A DNA stretch of 39,578 bases, taken from contig NZ_JAATJW010000019.1 in assembly GCF_011800755.1 (NCBI RefSeq), positions 1 through 39,578 on the forward strand, read 5' to 3'. Shown here in pieces: positions 6,935 through 15,233 of the stretch (position 1 is its first letter; each line of letters starts with the position of its first letter). A program made the translations under genes and the position numbers. The notes beneath the pieces are model-generated. The model searched no databases and was not told the DNA's origin. It saw nothing but the letters and a program-made list of their open reading frames with translations. The DNA is from Listeria valentina (lineage in GTDB: Bacteria; Bacillota; Bacilli; Lactobacillales; Listeriaceae).

Positions 6935-8287
6935 ATGGGTAAATATTTTGGAACAGATGGAGTTCGAGGAGTTGCTAATGAAGAATTGTCACCTGAACTG
7001 GCTTTCCGATTGGGACGTATGGGCGGTTATGTGTTAACACGTCATGTAGGAGAACATCCTCGAGTACTCGTGGCACGTGATACACGAATTTCGGGGGAAA
7101 TGCTCGAATCGGCACTTATTTCTGGACTCGTTTCTGTTGGCATAGAAGTTATGCGTCTTGGTGTGATTTCTACACCGGGTGTCGCTTACTTAACAACAGC
7201 ACAAGGCGCTTCGGCAAGTGTCATGATTTCTGCTTCACACAATCCAGTACAAGATAATGGAATTAAATTTTTCGGATCTGATGGTTTCAAACTTTCGGAC
7301 GATCAAGAACTTGAAATCGAGGCATTGCTAGATCAAGAAAAAGATGACTTACCTCGTCCAAGCGCTGAAGGACTTGGAACAGTGAGCGATTATTTTGAAG
7401 GTAAACAGAAATATTTACAATTCCTAAAACAAACGGTCGATCAAAGTTTTGAAGGCTTGTTAGTGGCACTTGATTGTGCAAATGGAGCTACGTCCAGCCT
7501 AGCAACGCATTTGTTTGCAGACTTAGAAGCAGATACTGTTTCTATGGGCGCTTCACCTGATGGCTTGAATATTAATGACGGCGTAGGTTCAACTCACCCC
7601 GAAGCATTAGCTGCTTTCTTAAAAGAAAAAGGAGCAGATGTAGGGCTTGCTTTTGATGGTGACGGTGACCGCGTGATTGCAGTTGATGAAAATGGAACAA
7701 TTGTGGATGGAGATAAAATTATGTTCATCTGCGCGAAATATTTAAATGAACAAGGTCTTTTAAAACAAAGTACTGTTGTTTCGACTGTGATGAGTAATCT
7801 AGGCTTTTATAAAGGTTTAGAGGAGCTGCAAATTCACGATGTGCAAACAGCTGTTGGAGACCGTTATGTGGTCGAAGCTATGCGAAATGGCAACTATAAT
7901 CTTGGTGGCGAGCAATCTGGACATATTGTTTTCCTTGATCATAATACAACAGGTGATGGGTTGCTTTCTGGGATTCAGTTGATCAACGTGATGAAAGCAA
8001 CTGGTAAAAAGCTTTCTGAACTTGCTAGTGAGATGCAAACTTACCCGCAAAAGCTCGTGAACATTCGTGTAACAGATAAGCACGCTGTAACAGATAATCC
8101 GAAAGTTCATGCTGCGATCGAAGCAGTTGAAAATGAAATGGCAGGAAATGGCCGTGTACTTGTTCGGCCTTCTGGAACTGAGCCGCTTGTACGTGTTATG
8201 GTAGAAGCTAAAACAGCAGAGGAAACAGAAAGTTACTGCAACCAAATTGCAACTGTTGTGCAAGATGAAATGGGTTTAGATAAATAA
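6935..8287 (+). CDS. glmM: Phosphoglucosamine mutase GlmM
   Basis: GlmM converts glucosamine-6-phosphate to glucosamine-1-phosphate, the second step toward UDP-GlcNAc and peptidoglycan. The 450-residue length is standard. Visible motifs are [15 protein letters not shown] at the N-terminus, the phosphoserine loop ISASHNP with Ser101, the Mg site DGDGDR at 241-246, the sugar loop GGEQSGH and the phosphate loop [12 protein letters not shown] near the C-terminus. The ATG at 6935 follows AAGGAGAG by 8 nt and gives the conserved N-terminus. An in-frame start 21 codons earlier would add a non-conserved extension. GlmM also binds and inhibits CdaA in several Firmicutes (established), which explains its place after cdaA-cdaR. 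Confidence 0.97.
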   Translation: MGKYFGTDGVRGVANEELSPELAFRLGRMGGYVLTRHVGEHPRVLVARDTRISGEMLESALISGLVSVGIEVMRLGVISTPGVAYLTTAQGASASVMISASHNPVQDNGIKFFGSDGFKLSDDQELEIEALLDQEKDDLPRPSAEGLGTVSDYFEGKQKYLQFLKQTVDQSFEGLLVALDCANGATSSLATHLFADLEADTVSMGASPDGLNINDGVGSTHPEALAAFLKEKGADVGLAFDGDGDRVIAVDENGTIVDGDKIMFICAKYLNEQGLLKQSTVVSTVMSNLGFYKGLEELQIHDVQTAVGDRYVVEAMRNGNYNLGGEQSGHIVFLDHNTTGDGLLSGIQLINVMKATGKKLSELASEMQTYPQKLVNIRVTDKHAVTDNPKVHAAIEAVENEMAGNGRVLVRPSGTEPLVRVMVEAKTAEETESYCNQIATVVQDEMGLDK

Positions 8288-8299
8288 AATTTAATCAAA

Positions 8300-8335
8300 G
8301 TCCCGTTATCGCGTTTTCGGTAGCGGGGTTTTTAT
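8300..8335 (+). terminator. Intrinsic terminator after glmM
   Basis: A stem of about 10 bp (CCCGTTATCG with CGGTAGCGGG, two G-U pairs, 8302-8327) is followed by a T-rich tail. It ends the cdaA-cdaR-glmM transcript. Confidence 0.8.
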
Positions 8336-8354
8336 TTAGAAAGGATTTGAAAGA

Positions 8355-9182
8355 ATGATAGAGCGAGCTCGAAAAATAAGCGCGAGTGTTGTTTTTATGC
8401 TTGGCTTTACACAGCTTCACAGCTTTTTGAGTGCGGTTTATAGTTATTTTGAAGACGAGAATTCGTTCGTATGGAATCAGTGGGTAATGGGGCTTTTTGT
8501 GATTTTACTTTTTGGATCTGGCTTTTTACTTTTAAAGAAAAATCCTATTCGAGTTCCAGCCCTTTTGGTTTTGTTCGCGTTCGCACTTTTCCATGGGTTA
8601 TCAACCTATTTTTACCAATTTAAATTGTTGGAAAATTTTGGGGGCGATGACTTCCCATTTGAGTATACTGGCATTACTTTAACGGTCATATCGATACTTT
8701 TATTTGTCTTTTTATTATTCATTCGAGGTGGAACGTCTGCTAGTGCTGATTTACAAGCAGAAAACTGGAAGACAAAATGGCGTATTTCAGGCATCGTGAC
8801 TGCGTTCCTTGCTGCGGGGCTTGCCGTTTGGGCGCTTATCTTACTCATACTTGAATATAATCACTCATCAAAGAATAGCGTTGCTTTTAGCTTTAATACA
8901 AATTTTGATATGATCATCTTAGGCTTAAGTGCTGTTTTACTTTTAGTAGCTGCAATTCTCACTTTCAGAAAAGGTTCTTATCTTCTAGCGGGGCTTGTTT
9001 TGGGAATTGGTTTTATTTATTTGATGAATTATATCTGGTTTGATGAATGGATGCGTTATGCGGCTAAAAATGGTTTGAAACTGGCTGAAGGAGAAAATCG
9101 TATTTTTGGTATCTATTTATTAATGGCTTTATTTGCCTCGCTTTCAGGCATATTTCAATTAGTTGGGAAAAAAAGAACATAA
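8355..9182 (+). CDS. Polytopic membrane protein of unknown function (8 helices)
   Basis: I do not recognise a family. The 275-residue protein has about eight hydrophobic segments, at roughly 10-30, 40-60, 68-90, 105-122, 142-167, 185-205, 208-230 and 248-270. A cytosolic-looking charged stretch (SADLQAENWKTKW) lies in the middle, so it may be two four-helix halves. Its ATG at 8355 follows AAGGA by 9 nt and lies 20 nt after the glmM terminator. Its stop codon sits inside the following terminator palindrome. No promoter is evident, so it may depend on readthrough from glmM. Its place between glmM and glmS does not by itself imply a role in amino-sugar metabolism. Confidence 0.75.
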   Translation: MIERARKISASVVFMLGFTQLHSFLSAVYSYFEDENSFVWNQWVMGLFVILLFGSGFLLLKKNPIRVPALLVLFAFALFHGLSTYFYQFKLLENFGGDDFPFEYTGITLTVISILLFVFLLFIRGGTSASADLQAENWKTKWRISGIVTAFLAAGLAVWALILLILEYNHSSKNSVAFSFNTNFDMIILGLSAVLLLVAAILTFRKGSYLLAGLVLGIGFIYLMNYIWFDEWMRYAAKNGLKLAEGENRIFGIYLLMALFASLSGIFQLVGKKRT

Positions 9183-9208
9183 TGCCAGCTGGCATTATGT
9201 TCTTTTTT
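9169..9208. terminator. Bidirectional terminator, 40-nt perfect palindrome
   Basis: Positions 9169-9208 are a perfect inverted repeat centred between CCAG and CTGG, with A-runs on the left and T-runs on the right. It overlaps the last codons and the stop of the upstream membrane protein gene and insulates glmS from it. Confidence 0.85.
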
Positions 9209-9246
9209 GTATAGACCAATTTTAGCAAGATGACTAATTGTAAGGC

Positions 9247-9275
9247 TTGACGACATATACATTTTATTGTAAACT
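9247..9275 (+). promoter_or_regulatory. Sigma-A promoter of glmS
   Basis: TTGACG (9247-9252) and TAAACT (9270-9275) are separated by 17 bp. The start near 9282 puts the ribozyme cleavage site about 50 nt into the leader. Confidence 0.7.
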
Positions 9276-9330
9276 TAGAGAAGTTTCCTTGAATACTGAA
9301 AAAAGGAGGATCGTTAACAAGTAAATAAAA

Positions 9331-9525
9331 GCGCCAGAACTGATTGCAGCCTATAAATAAGCAGGTGAAATTCCGGCTTATCTGAAATCAGTTGACGAGG
9401 AGGAGATTAATCGAGAATTCGGCGGGAGTCTCTCGGCTGTGCATGCAGTCGTTATGCTTTAGCTACAAACCAATCAGGTGACTGGTTGAACAGAGCGCTA
9501 AAGAACATGCGGAACACCCTCCAAG
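9331..9525 (+). ncRNA. glmS ribozyme (GlcN6P-responsive self-cleaving riboswitch)
   Basis: The leader contains the conserved ribozyme core. GCGCCAGAACTG follows the cleavage point at 9330/9331. The P2 partner ATCAGTTGACGAGGAGGAG lies around 9388-9406, then AATCGAGAATTCGGCGGGAG around 9409-9428, and the pseudoknot arm CAATCAGGTGACTGGTTGAAC follows near 9471-9491 with its variable P3/P4 arms. Binding of glucosamine-6-phosphate activates self-cleavage, and the mRNA carrying a 5'-hydroxyl is then degraded (established mechanism). This gives product feedback on GlmS directly downstream. Confidence 0.93.
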
Positions 9526-9595
9526 GAAACGTGAAAAATAAAGGCAGTAAGAAAATTGGATTCGTCTGTCTTAAATTAATTGGAGGCTTTTTGTT

Positions 9596-11404
9596 ATGTG
9601 TGGAATTGTTGGATATATTGGTAGAAATAATGCGAAAGAAATTTTACTAAATGGACTTGAAAAATTAGAATATCGCGGTTATGATTCGGCGGGAATCGCC
9701 TTACTAGATCATGAACAGTTGACTGTGATCAAAGAAAAAGGACGGATTGCTGACTTGCGCAAAAAAGTGGGAAGTGAAGCTTTTGGTGAAGTTGGAATTG
9801 GTCACACGCGCTGGGCAACTCACGGTAAACCAAGTGAAGCGAATGCTCACCCGCATCAAAGTGCAACGGGACGGTTTGTAATTGTGCACAATGGGGTTAT
9901 CGAAAACTACGCAGCTCTTAAAGAAACTTACTTAGAGGGTGCCCAGTTCAAAAGCGATACAGACACAGAAGTTATCGTTCAACTGATTGAAAAATTTGCG
10001 CAAGAAGGTATGAAAACGAGTGAAGCCATGCGTAAGACTTTACAACTGCTTCATGGTTCTTATGCAATTTGTGTGATCGACAAAACGCAGCCAGAAACAC
10101 TTTTTGCAGCTAAAAATAAAAGTCCGCTTTTAATTGGCGTAGGTACTGGCTTTAATGTCATTGCAAGTGATTCAATGGCTGTATTAAAAGAAACAAGTGA
10201 ATTTATTGAAATTGCAGATGAAGAACTTGTTATTTTGAGCCGGGATCAAATTAAAATTGAGACACTTGATGGTGAAGAAGTGGAACGCGCTCCGTTTACA
10301 GCAACTATTGATGCTTCTGACATCGAAAAAGGAACTTATCCGCATTATATGTTAAAAGAAATCGATGAGCAGCCAGCTGTGATGCGCCGTATCATCCAGT
10401 CTTATCAAAGTGAAAAGGGAGATATTTCTGTTGATCAAGCCATACTTGACGAAATTCTTGCTTCCGATCGTATTTATATTATCGCTTGTGGAACAAGTAG
10501 CCACGCGGGGTATGTCGGCAAGGTATTAATCGAGCGTTTGGCTGAAATTCCAGTAGAAGTTCATATTTCTAGTGAATTTGGTTATAATATGCCTCTACTT
10601 TCTGAAAATCCGTTGTTCTTGTTTATCACGCAAAGTGGGGAAACGGCGGATAGCCGCCAAGTGTTAGTGAAGGTGAAAGAAATGGGACATCGTACGCTTA
10701 CACTTACGAATGTGCCGGGATCAACGCTTGACCGGGAAGCAGATCAAGCTATGTATCTTTATGCTGGTCCAGAAATTGCGGTAGCCTCAACGAAAGCTTA
10801 TACAGCGCAAGTGGCTGTGTTAAGCGTTTTGGCGGTAGCAGTCGGGCGCACTCGCGGGAACGAAGCTGCGAGCCAATTTGATATCGTAGCAGAACTAGGA
10901 ATTGCAGCAACAGCTATGGAAGCTATGGTTTCGAGTAAGGAACTTGTGGAACATATTGCTGGCGAATTCTTAGCGACAACACGCAATGCTTTCTTCATAG
11001 GCCGGAGTGTTGACTATTTTGTGGCGATGGAAGCAGCTCTTAAGTTAAAAGAAATTTCCTATATTCAAACAGAAGGATTCGCAAGCGGTGAGTTGAAACA
11101 CGGAACAATCGCGCTTATTGAAGATGAAACGCCTGTTTTTGCGCTCATTACGCAAGAAAATATCAATTGGAACGTTCGCGGAAATGTCAATGAAGTTTTA
11201 GCACGTGGGGCAAATGCTTGTGTATTTGCGATGGAAGGCTTAGAACAACCTGGAGATCAGCTTGTTTTACCGCATGTACACGAACTTTTAACACCACTTG
11301 TTAGCGTTATTCCTTGTCAGCTACTAGCCTATTATGCAGCACTTCACCGGGATTGTGATGTGGATAAACCACGGAACTTGGCGAAAAGTGTAACTGTTGA
11401 ATAA
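9596..11404 (+). CDS. glmS: Glutamine-fructose-6-phosphate aminotransferase GlmS
   Basis: GlmS makes glucosamine-6-phosphate from fructose-6-phosphate and glutamine. The protein is 602 residues. The N-terminal glutaminase domain starts MCGIVGYIG with nucleophile Cys2 and contains [17 protein letters not shown] and HNGVIENY. Two SIS isomerase domains follow (about 285-425 and 455-590) with [17 protein letters not shown] and the C-terminal [14 protein letters not shown] (9582-9586) precedes the ATG by 9 nt. Expression is under the upstream ribozyme. It has its own promoter and terminator, so it is a single-gene unit near glmM. Confidence 0.98.
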   Translation: MCGIVGYIGRNNAKEILLNGLEKLEYRGYDSAGIALLDHEQLTVIKEKGRIADLRKKVGSEAFGEVGIGHTRWATHGKPSEANAHPHQSATGRFVIVHNGVIENYAALKETYLEGAQFKSDTDTEVIVQLIEKFAQEGMKTSEAMRKTLQLLHGSYAICVIDKTQPETLFAAKNKSPLLIGVGTGFNVIASDSMAVLKETSEFIEIADEELVILSRDQIKIETLDGEEVERAPFTATIDASDIEKGTYPHYMLKEIDEQPAVMRRIIQSYQSEKGDISVDQAILDEILASDRIYIIACGTSSHAGYVGKVLIERLAEIPVEVHISSEFGYNMPLLSENPLFLFITQSGETADSRQVLVKVKEMGHRTLTLTNVPGSTLDREADQAMYLYAGPEIAVASTKAYTAQVAVLSVLAVAVGRTRGNEAASQFDIVAELGIAATAMEAMVSSKELVEHIAGEFLATTRNAFFIGRSVDYFVAMEAALKLKEISYIQTEGFASGELKHGTIALIEDETPVFALITQENINWNVRGNVNEVLARGANACVFAMEGLEQPGDQLVLPHVHELLTPLVSVIPCQLLAYYAALHRDCDVDKPRNLAKSVTVE

Positions 11405-11406
11405 AT

Positions 11407-11450
11407 AAAAAAACAAGCTCATGGATGATTATCCGTGAGCTTGTTTTTTT
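11407..11450. terminator. Bidirectional terminator between glmS and the ABC-F gene
   Basis: A 16-bp stem (11411-11426 with 11431-11446, loop GATT) has an A-run before it and T-run after it. It serves glmS on the plus strand and the convergent ABC-F gene on the minus strand. Confidence 0.85.
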
Positions 11451-13410
11451 ATTCTTCAGTCAGTGCTTCAATTTCCACGCTTAGCGTTTCCCAGTCTTCC
11501 ATTAGTGCTTCGGCTACTTGTTTTACGCTATCTAGCTCTTCTGTAATTTGAAGCGTTTTTTCATGGTCGTTAAAGACATCAGGTTGCGTTAAAAGCTGTT
11601 CAAGTTCTGCAATTTTACCGTCAGCATCTTCCATCGCGGTTTCAATTTCTGCAAGTTTTCTTGTTTTCTGGCGGAACAATTTTTGATTTTCTTTGCTTTT
11701 TTGATAGGATTCTTTACTTCCAGAAACGCTTTTTTCTTCAATTTGTCCCGCTTGAAGTTTCTCTTCGAATTCGAGTTGAGCGATTTCTTTTTCGTAAGCT
11801 AGCTTTTCAAGATAGTAGTCGTAATCGCCAAGGTAAACGCGAGCGCCTTCTGAACTAAGTTCAACAACTTTGGAAGCTACTCGATTGATAAAGTAGCGGT
11901 CATGCGAAACGAAAAGAATCGTTCCAGCGAAGTCAATTAAAGCAGCTTCAAGAACTTCTTTACTATCAATATCAAGATGGTTGGTCGGTTCATCTAGGAT
12001 CAGCACATTGGCACCTAAAAGCGTGAGCTTGGCAAGGGCAAGCCGCGCTTTTTCTCCGCCACTCAATGTCGATACAAGTTTTAAAACATCATCTTCAGAG
12101 AAAAGGAAATTACCAAGCGTTGTTCGAATGGTTTTTTCATCTAGCTCTGGATAGTCGTCCCAAAGTTCAAGGAGCACGGTTTTGTTCGAAGAAAGTTTTG
12201 CTTGTTCTTGGTCGTAGTAACCGATTTTTACACCCGTCCCGAATCGGAAACTTCCGCTTAACGGGGATAGCTCTTGAATCAGCGTTTTAAGTAGCGTTGA
12301 CTTTCCAACTCCGTTTGGACCGACAAGAGCAATGCTATCTTGGCGTTTGATTTCAAACGTCAAATTTTTCGAAATGGTTTTTTCTTTTTCATAGCCAATT
12401 GAAAGATCTTCGACAAACAAAACATCATTTCCCGAAGCCCGTTCAAATTGGAAACCGAAGTGAGCCGCTTTTTCTGCTCCATCAGGTCGGTCAAGACGTT
12501 CGATTTTTTCAAGCTTTTTGCGACGACTCTGAGCGCGCTTAGTGGTTGAAGCGCGAACCAAATTACGGGCAACGAAATCTTCCAGTTTTCCAATTTCAGT
12601 TTGTTGTTTTTCAAACTCTTTCCATTCTCGTTCTAGTTTTTCTTGCTTTAAGATTAAGTAACGGCTGTAGTTCCCCGGATAATGCTGCATTTTAGTACGG
12701 CTGATTTCATAGACTTGACTCACCACTTTGTCGAGAAAATAGCGGTCATGCGACACGATCAAAAGTGCCCCCGAGTAGTTTTGTAAGTAATTTTCAAGCC
12801 ATGCCAGCGTTTCGATATCAAGGTGGTTAGTCGGTTCATCAAGAATCAGCAAGTCTTCCTTCGATAAAAGTAATTTGGCGAGCGCGAGCCGAGTTTTCTG
12901 CCCACCGCTCAGTGAAGAGACGAGCTTATCATAGTCTTCTTGATAAAATTTAAAACCATTCAGGATTGAGCGAATTTCCGCTTCGTACGTGTAACCGCCA
13001 CGTTCTTTAAAAAGGTGTTGCAAGTTATCATATGTTTCAAGAGCTTGCTTGGAAGACTCAGGATCTTCGTATAAACTTGCATCCGCAAGTCGCTGCTCCA
13101 TCGCACGAATTTCTTTTTCAAGTTCAATCAAGTCATCAAACACAGCAAGCATTTCATTCCAAATGGTTTTGCTAGATTCAAGTCCTGTATTTTGCGCCAA
13201 GTAACCAATTCGAACATTTTTTGGATGTGAAATGGTTCCAGCATCATAGCCGATTTGCCCGGCAAGGATTTTTAGAAGCGTTGACTTACCCGCACCGTTT
13301 CGGCCGACAAGCACGATCCGGTCGTTCGTTTTCACTTCGAGTTTAATATTTTCTAAAATGACTTCTGCACCGAAGTATTTTGCAATTTGTTGCGCCTGTA
13401 ATAGAATCAT
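11449..13410 (-). CDS. ABC-F family ATPase, YdiF type
   Basis: A cytoplasmic twin-ATPase without membrane segments, 653 residues. The first ABC domain has Walker A GRNGAGKST (36-44), LSGGQ and ILDEPTNHLD. A charged helical inter-domain linker (about 240-300) follows. The second domain has GPNGVGKST, LSGGEKARLALAK and LILDEPTNHLD, and the protein ends in a coiled-coil-rich tail of about 110 residues. ABC-F proteins act on ribosomes as translation factors or in antibiotic protection. Synteny with rex (divergent, as ydiF with ydiH in B. subtilis) favours the housekeeping YdiF type. The ATG at 13410 (MILLQAQ) is preferred because GGGAGAG lies just upstream. An ATG five codons earlier would overlap that site. 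The C-terminal end meets the glmS terminator. Confidence 0.9.
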   Translation of the reverse strand: MILLQAQQIAKYFGAEVILENIKLEVKTNDRIVLVGRNGAGKSTLLKILAGQIGYDAGTISHPKNVRIGYLAQNTGLESSKTIWNEMLAVFDDLIELEKEIRAMEQRLADASLYEDPESSKQALETYDNLQHLFKERGGYTYEAEIRSILNGFKFYQEDYDKLVSSLSGGQKTRLALAKLLLSKEDLLILDEPTNHLDIETLAWLENYLQNYSGALLIVSHDRYFLDKVVSQVYEISRTKMQHYPGNYSRYLILKQEKLEREWKEFEKQQTEIGKLEDFVARNLVRASTTKRAQSRRKKLEKIERLDRPDGAEKAAHFGFQFERASGNDVLFVEDLSIGYEKEKTISKNLTFEIKRQDSIALVGPNGVGKSTLLKTLIQELSPLSGSFRFGTGVKIGYYDQEQAKLSSNKTVLLELWDDYPELDEKTIRTTLGNFLFSEDDVLKLVSTLSGGEKARLALAKLTLLGANVLILDEPTNHLDIDSKEVLEAALIDFAGTILFVSHDRYFINRVASKVVELSSEGARVYLGDYDYYLEKLAYEKEIAQLEFEEKLQAGQIEEKSVSGSKESYQKSKENQKLFRQKTRKLAEIETAMEDADGKIAELEQLLTQPDVFNDHEKTLQITEELDSVKQVAEALMEDWETLSVEIEALTEE

Positions 13411-13502
13411 TTTTCTCTCTCCCATCTCTATTAGTTTAGCTTAAAGCGGTATATCATGCAATCACATAAAAAAATTATGTGAAATAGTTAGCTTTATTTG
13501 TG

Positions 13503-13517
13503 ATTTTACGGTAAAAT
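13503..13517. promoter_or_regulatory. Perfect palindrome in the ABC-F / rex intergenic region
   Basis: ATTTTAC-G-GTAAAAT is a 15-nt perfect inverted repeat inside the 295-bp divergent region (13411-13705). A second repeat, TCACATAA...TTATGTGA, spans 13462-13482. Either could be an operator for the ABC-F gene; no regulator can be named. Confidence 0.3.
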
Positions 13518-13582
13518 AAAACAGAAGTATCCTTTAAATTAAACGGTTAAGTCCTTTTTTTAAAAATTTTTGAGCAAAAAGA

Positions 13583-13611
13583 TTGTGCATTACTTGTGAA
13601 ATGTTTATAGT
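13583..13611 (+). promoter_or_regulatory. Sigma-A promoter of rex with a Rex-like half site
   Basis: TTGTGC (13583-13588) and TATAGT (13606-13611) are spaced by 17 bp. Between them lies TTGTGAAAT (13594-13602), which matches one half of the Rex operator consensus (TTGTGAAN4TTCACAA). The second half is poor, so autoregulation is only suggested. Confidence 0.5.
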
Positions 13612-13705
13612 AGAAAAGCAAGCATTGTGAAAGTGAAAACAGTTTCAAACAAAATTAACTGCAGAATTGCAGTCAAAAAAGTGAATTTTAAGGTAGAAAG
13701 GACGA

Positions 13706-14356
13706 ATGAAGAATATGGATGAAACAACAAAAATCCCGCAGGCGACGGCGAAGCGTTTACCGCTTTATCATCGTTATTTGAAATATCTTTACGAATCAGG
13801 CAAGGAGCGTGTTTCTTCTGCCGAATTAAGTGAGGCTGTAAAAGTTGACTCTGCAACGATTCGTCGTGATTTTTCTTACTTTGGTGCATTAGGGAAAAAA
13901 GGATACGGCTATAATGTTTCTTACATACTTGATTTTTTCGGTAAAACGCTAAGTCAAGATAAAGAAACAAATGTGGCTATAATCGGAGTCGGAAATCTTG
14001 GGATGGCTCTGCTTCACTATAACTTCATGAAGAACAATAATATCCGCGTTTGCGCGGCATTTGATGTAGATCCAGCTAAAGTAGGCACGGTACAGCAAGA
14101 AATTCCGATTTATCATTTAAATGATATGGAAGAAATTTTAAAAGAAAATCAAGTTGAAGTAGTCATTTTAACGGTTCCAGCTGATGAAGCTCAGGAAACG
14201 GTGGACAAACTAGTAGAAGCAGACGTGAAAGGGATTTTAAACTTCACGCCAGCTAGAATCAGTGTCCCTAAACAAGTTCGCGTTCATCATATCGATTTAA
14301 CGACGGAACTGCAAACGCTTATTTATTTCTTGGAAAACTATCCTTCCAAAAATTAA
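13706..14356 (+). CDS. rex: Redox-sensing transcriptional repressor Rex
   Basis: Rex senses the NADH/NAD+ ratio and represses fermentation and respiration genes when NADH is low. The 216-residue protein has an N-terminal winged helix ([44 protein letters not shown]) and a Rossmann domain with GVGNLG (about residue 95). It also has FDVDPAKVG and the C-terminal domain-swap helix with [13 protein letters not shown]. Two starts are possible: ATG 13706 (AAAGGA only 3 nt upstream) and ATG 13715 (12 nt). The second gives the more usual MDETTKIPQ beginning. It is monocistronic with its own terminator and lies divergent from the ABC-F gene, as in related genomes. Confidence 0.95.
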   Translation: MKNMDETTKIPQATAKRLPLYHRYLKYLYESGKERVSSAELSEAVKVDSATIRRDFSYFGALGKKGYGYNVSYILDFFGKTLSQDKETNVAIIGVGNLGMALLHYNFMKNNNIRVCAAFDVDPAKVGTVQQEIPIYHLNDMEEILKENQVEVVILTVPADEAQETVDKLVEADVKGILNFTPARISVPKQVRVHHIDLTTELQTLIYFLENYPSKN

Positions 14357-14369
14357 AAAAGCTTTTGCG

Positions 14370-14399
14370 CCGGCATGAGAAGATCATGTCGGTTTTTTT
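14370..14399 (+). terminator. Intrinsic terminator after rex
   Basis: A 9-bp stem (CCGGCATGA with TCATGTCGG, one G-U pair, 14370-14392) is followed by seven T. Confidence 0.8.
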
Positions 14400-14462
14400 C
14401 TGACTATTTTTGGGTAAAGAAAGGCGGAGAGCCTTGTTAAAATGATTGGGAGGTACAAAAGA

Positions 14463-15191
14463 ATGAACTGGATTAAAAAATTGAATTGGACGCAGTGGGT
14501 GGCGCTATTTATTTTTGCGTCAATGGCGGTGTCACTTGTCTTCACGGTATTTGAAATTTTCACCGCGCCTGTCGAGCAACCCGTACACGGCCCAAAAGTA
14601 ACCTTACAAAGCGACTATATCTTCTTATTGGTTGAAATTATTTTAGGAATTTTGATCTTGGCACTGCCGTCGATTCTTTCAAGAAGCTTTAAATTTGAAA
14701 TTCCTGGTTTGGTGTACTTACTGTTTATTATTTTCCTTTACGGATCGATTTATCTTGGTACGATTCAAAAATTTTATTCGATCGTTCCATATTGGGATAA
14801 AATTTTGCATATTTTCAGTGGTGCGATGTTAGGGGCAATTGGTTTTTCTTTTGTCAGCTTACTAAATTTCAATGAAAATGTTGTCTTAAAAATGAAACCA
14901 GGATTTGTTGCCGTATTTTCTTTTTGTTTCGCAGTTACGCTTGGCGCATTTTGGGAAGTCTATGAATACACCTTTGATGGTTTGCTTGGACTCAACATGC
15001 AACGATTTGAAACATCAGGAGGAACGCCTTATGTTGGGCGAGCAGCACTTGCAGATACAATGGGTGACATCATCGTGGATATTTTAGGTGCACTTGTTAT
15101 TGCAATTATCGGCTATATTGCGCTGAAAAAGGGGTTACCTTGGATGAAGCAATTTACTTTCAAACGGAAAAATTGGAAGAAAGACAAATAA
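14463..15191 (+). CDS. DUF2238/YjdF-like polytopic membrane protein
   Basis: A 242-residue membrane protein with six or seven helices. The conserved core resembles the DUF2238 (YjdF-like) family: PYWDKILHIFSGAMLGAIGF, LGAFWEVYEY, and the C-terminal AALADTMGDIIVDILGALV with acidic and His residues facing the membrane. Function is unknown for the family. The ATG at 14463 follows GGGAGG (14448-14453) by about 9 nt and is preferred to the in-frame ATG at 14442, which lies upstream of that site. A TG-T-TAAAAT extended -10 at 14435-14443 would give a very short leader and is only a possibility. It converges on the LtaS-like gene at a shared terminator. Confidence 0.75.
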   Translation: MNWIKKLNWTQWVALFIFASMAVSLVFTVFEIFTAPVEQPVHGPKVTLQSDYIFLLVEIILGILILALPSILSRSFKFEIPGLVYLLFIIFLYGSIYLGTIQKFYSIVPYWDKILHIFSGAMLGAIGFSFVSLLNFNENVVLKMKPGFVAVFSFCFAVTLGAFWEVYEYTFDGLLGLNMQRFETSGGTPYVGRAALADTMGDIIVDILGALVIAIIGYIALKKGLPWMKQFTFKRKNWKKDK

Positions 15192-15233
15192 AAAAAAAAT
15201 CGCGTTTCCACTCGGAAACGCGGTTTTTTTTTA
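15190..15233. terminator. Bidirectional terminator between convergent genes
   Basis: CGCGTTTCC paired with GGAAACGCG around loop ACTC (15201-15222) is flanked by A9 on the left and T9 on the right. It works for both the DUF2238-like gene (plus) and the LtaS-family gene (minus), and the latter's stop lies in the T-run. Confidence 0.85.

Noticed and set aside
12360-12614. Lys-rich frame within the ABC-F gene and similar frames inside other genes
   Set aside because: Shadow frames of well-supported genes, without own ribosome sites.
13462-13482. Inverted repeat as a Crp/Fnr or Rex site
   Set aside because: Half sites read TCACA...TGTGA, the reverse orientation of both TGTGA...TCACA consensus types; kept only as an unassigned palindrome.
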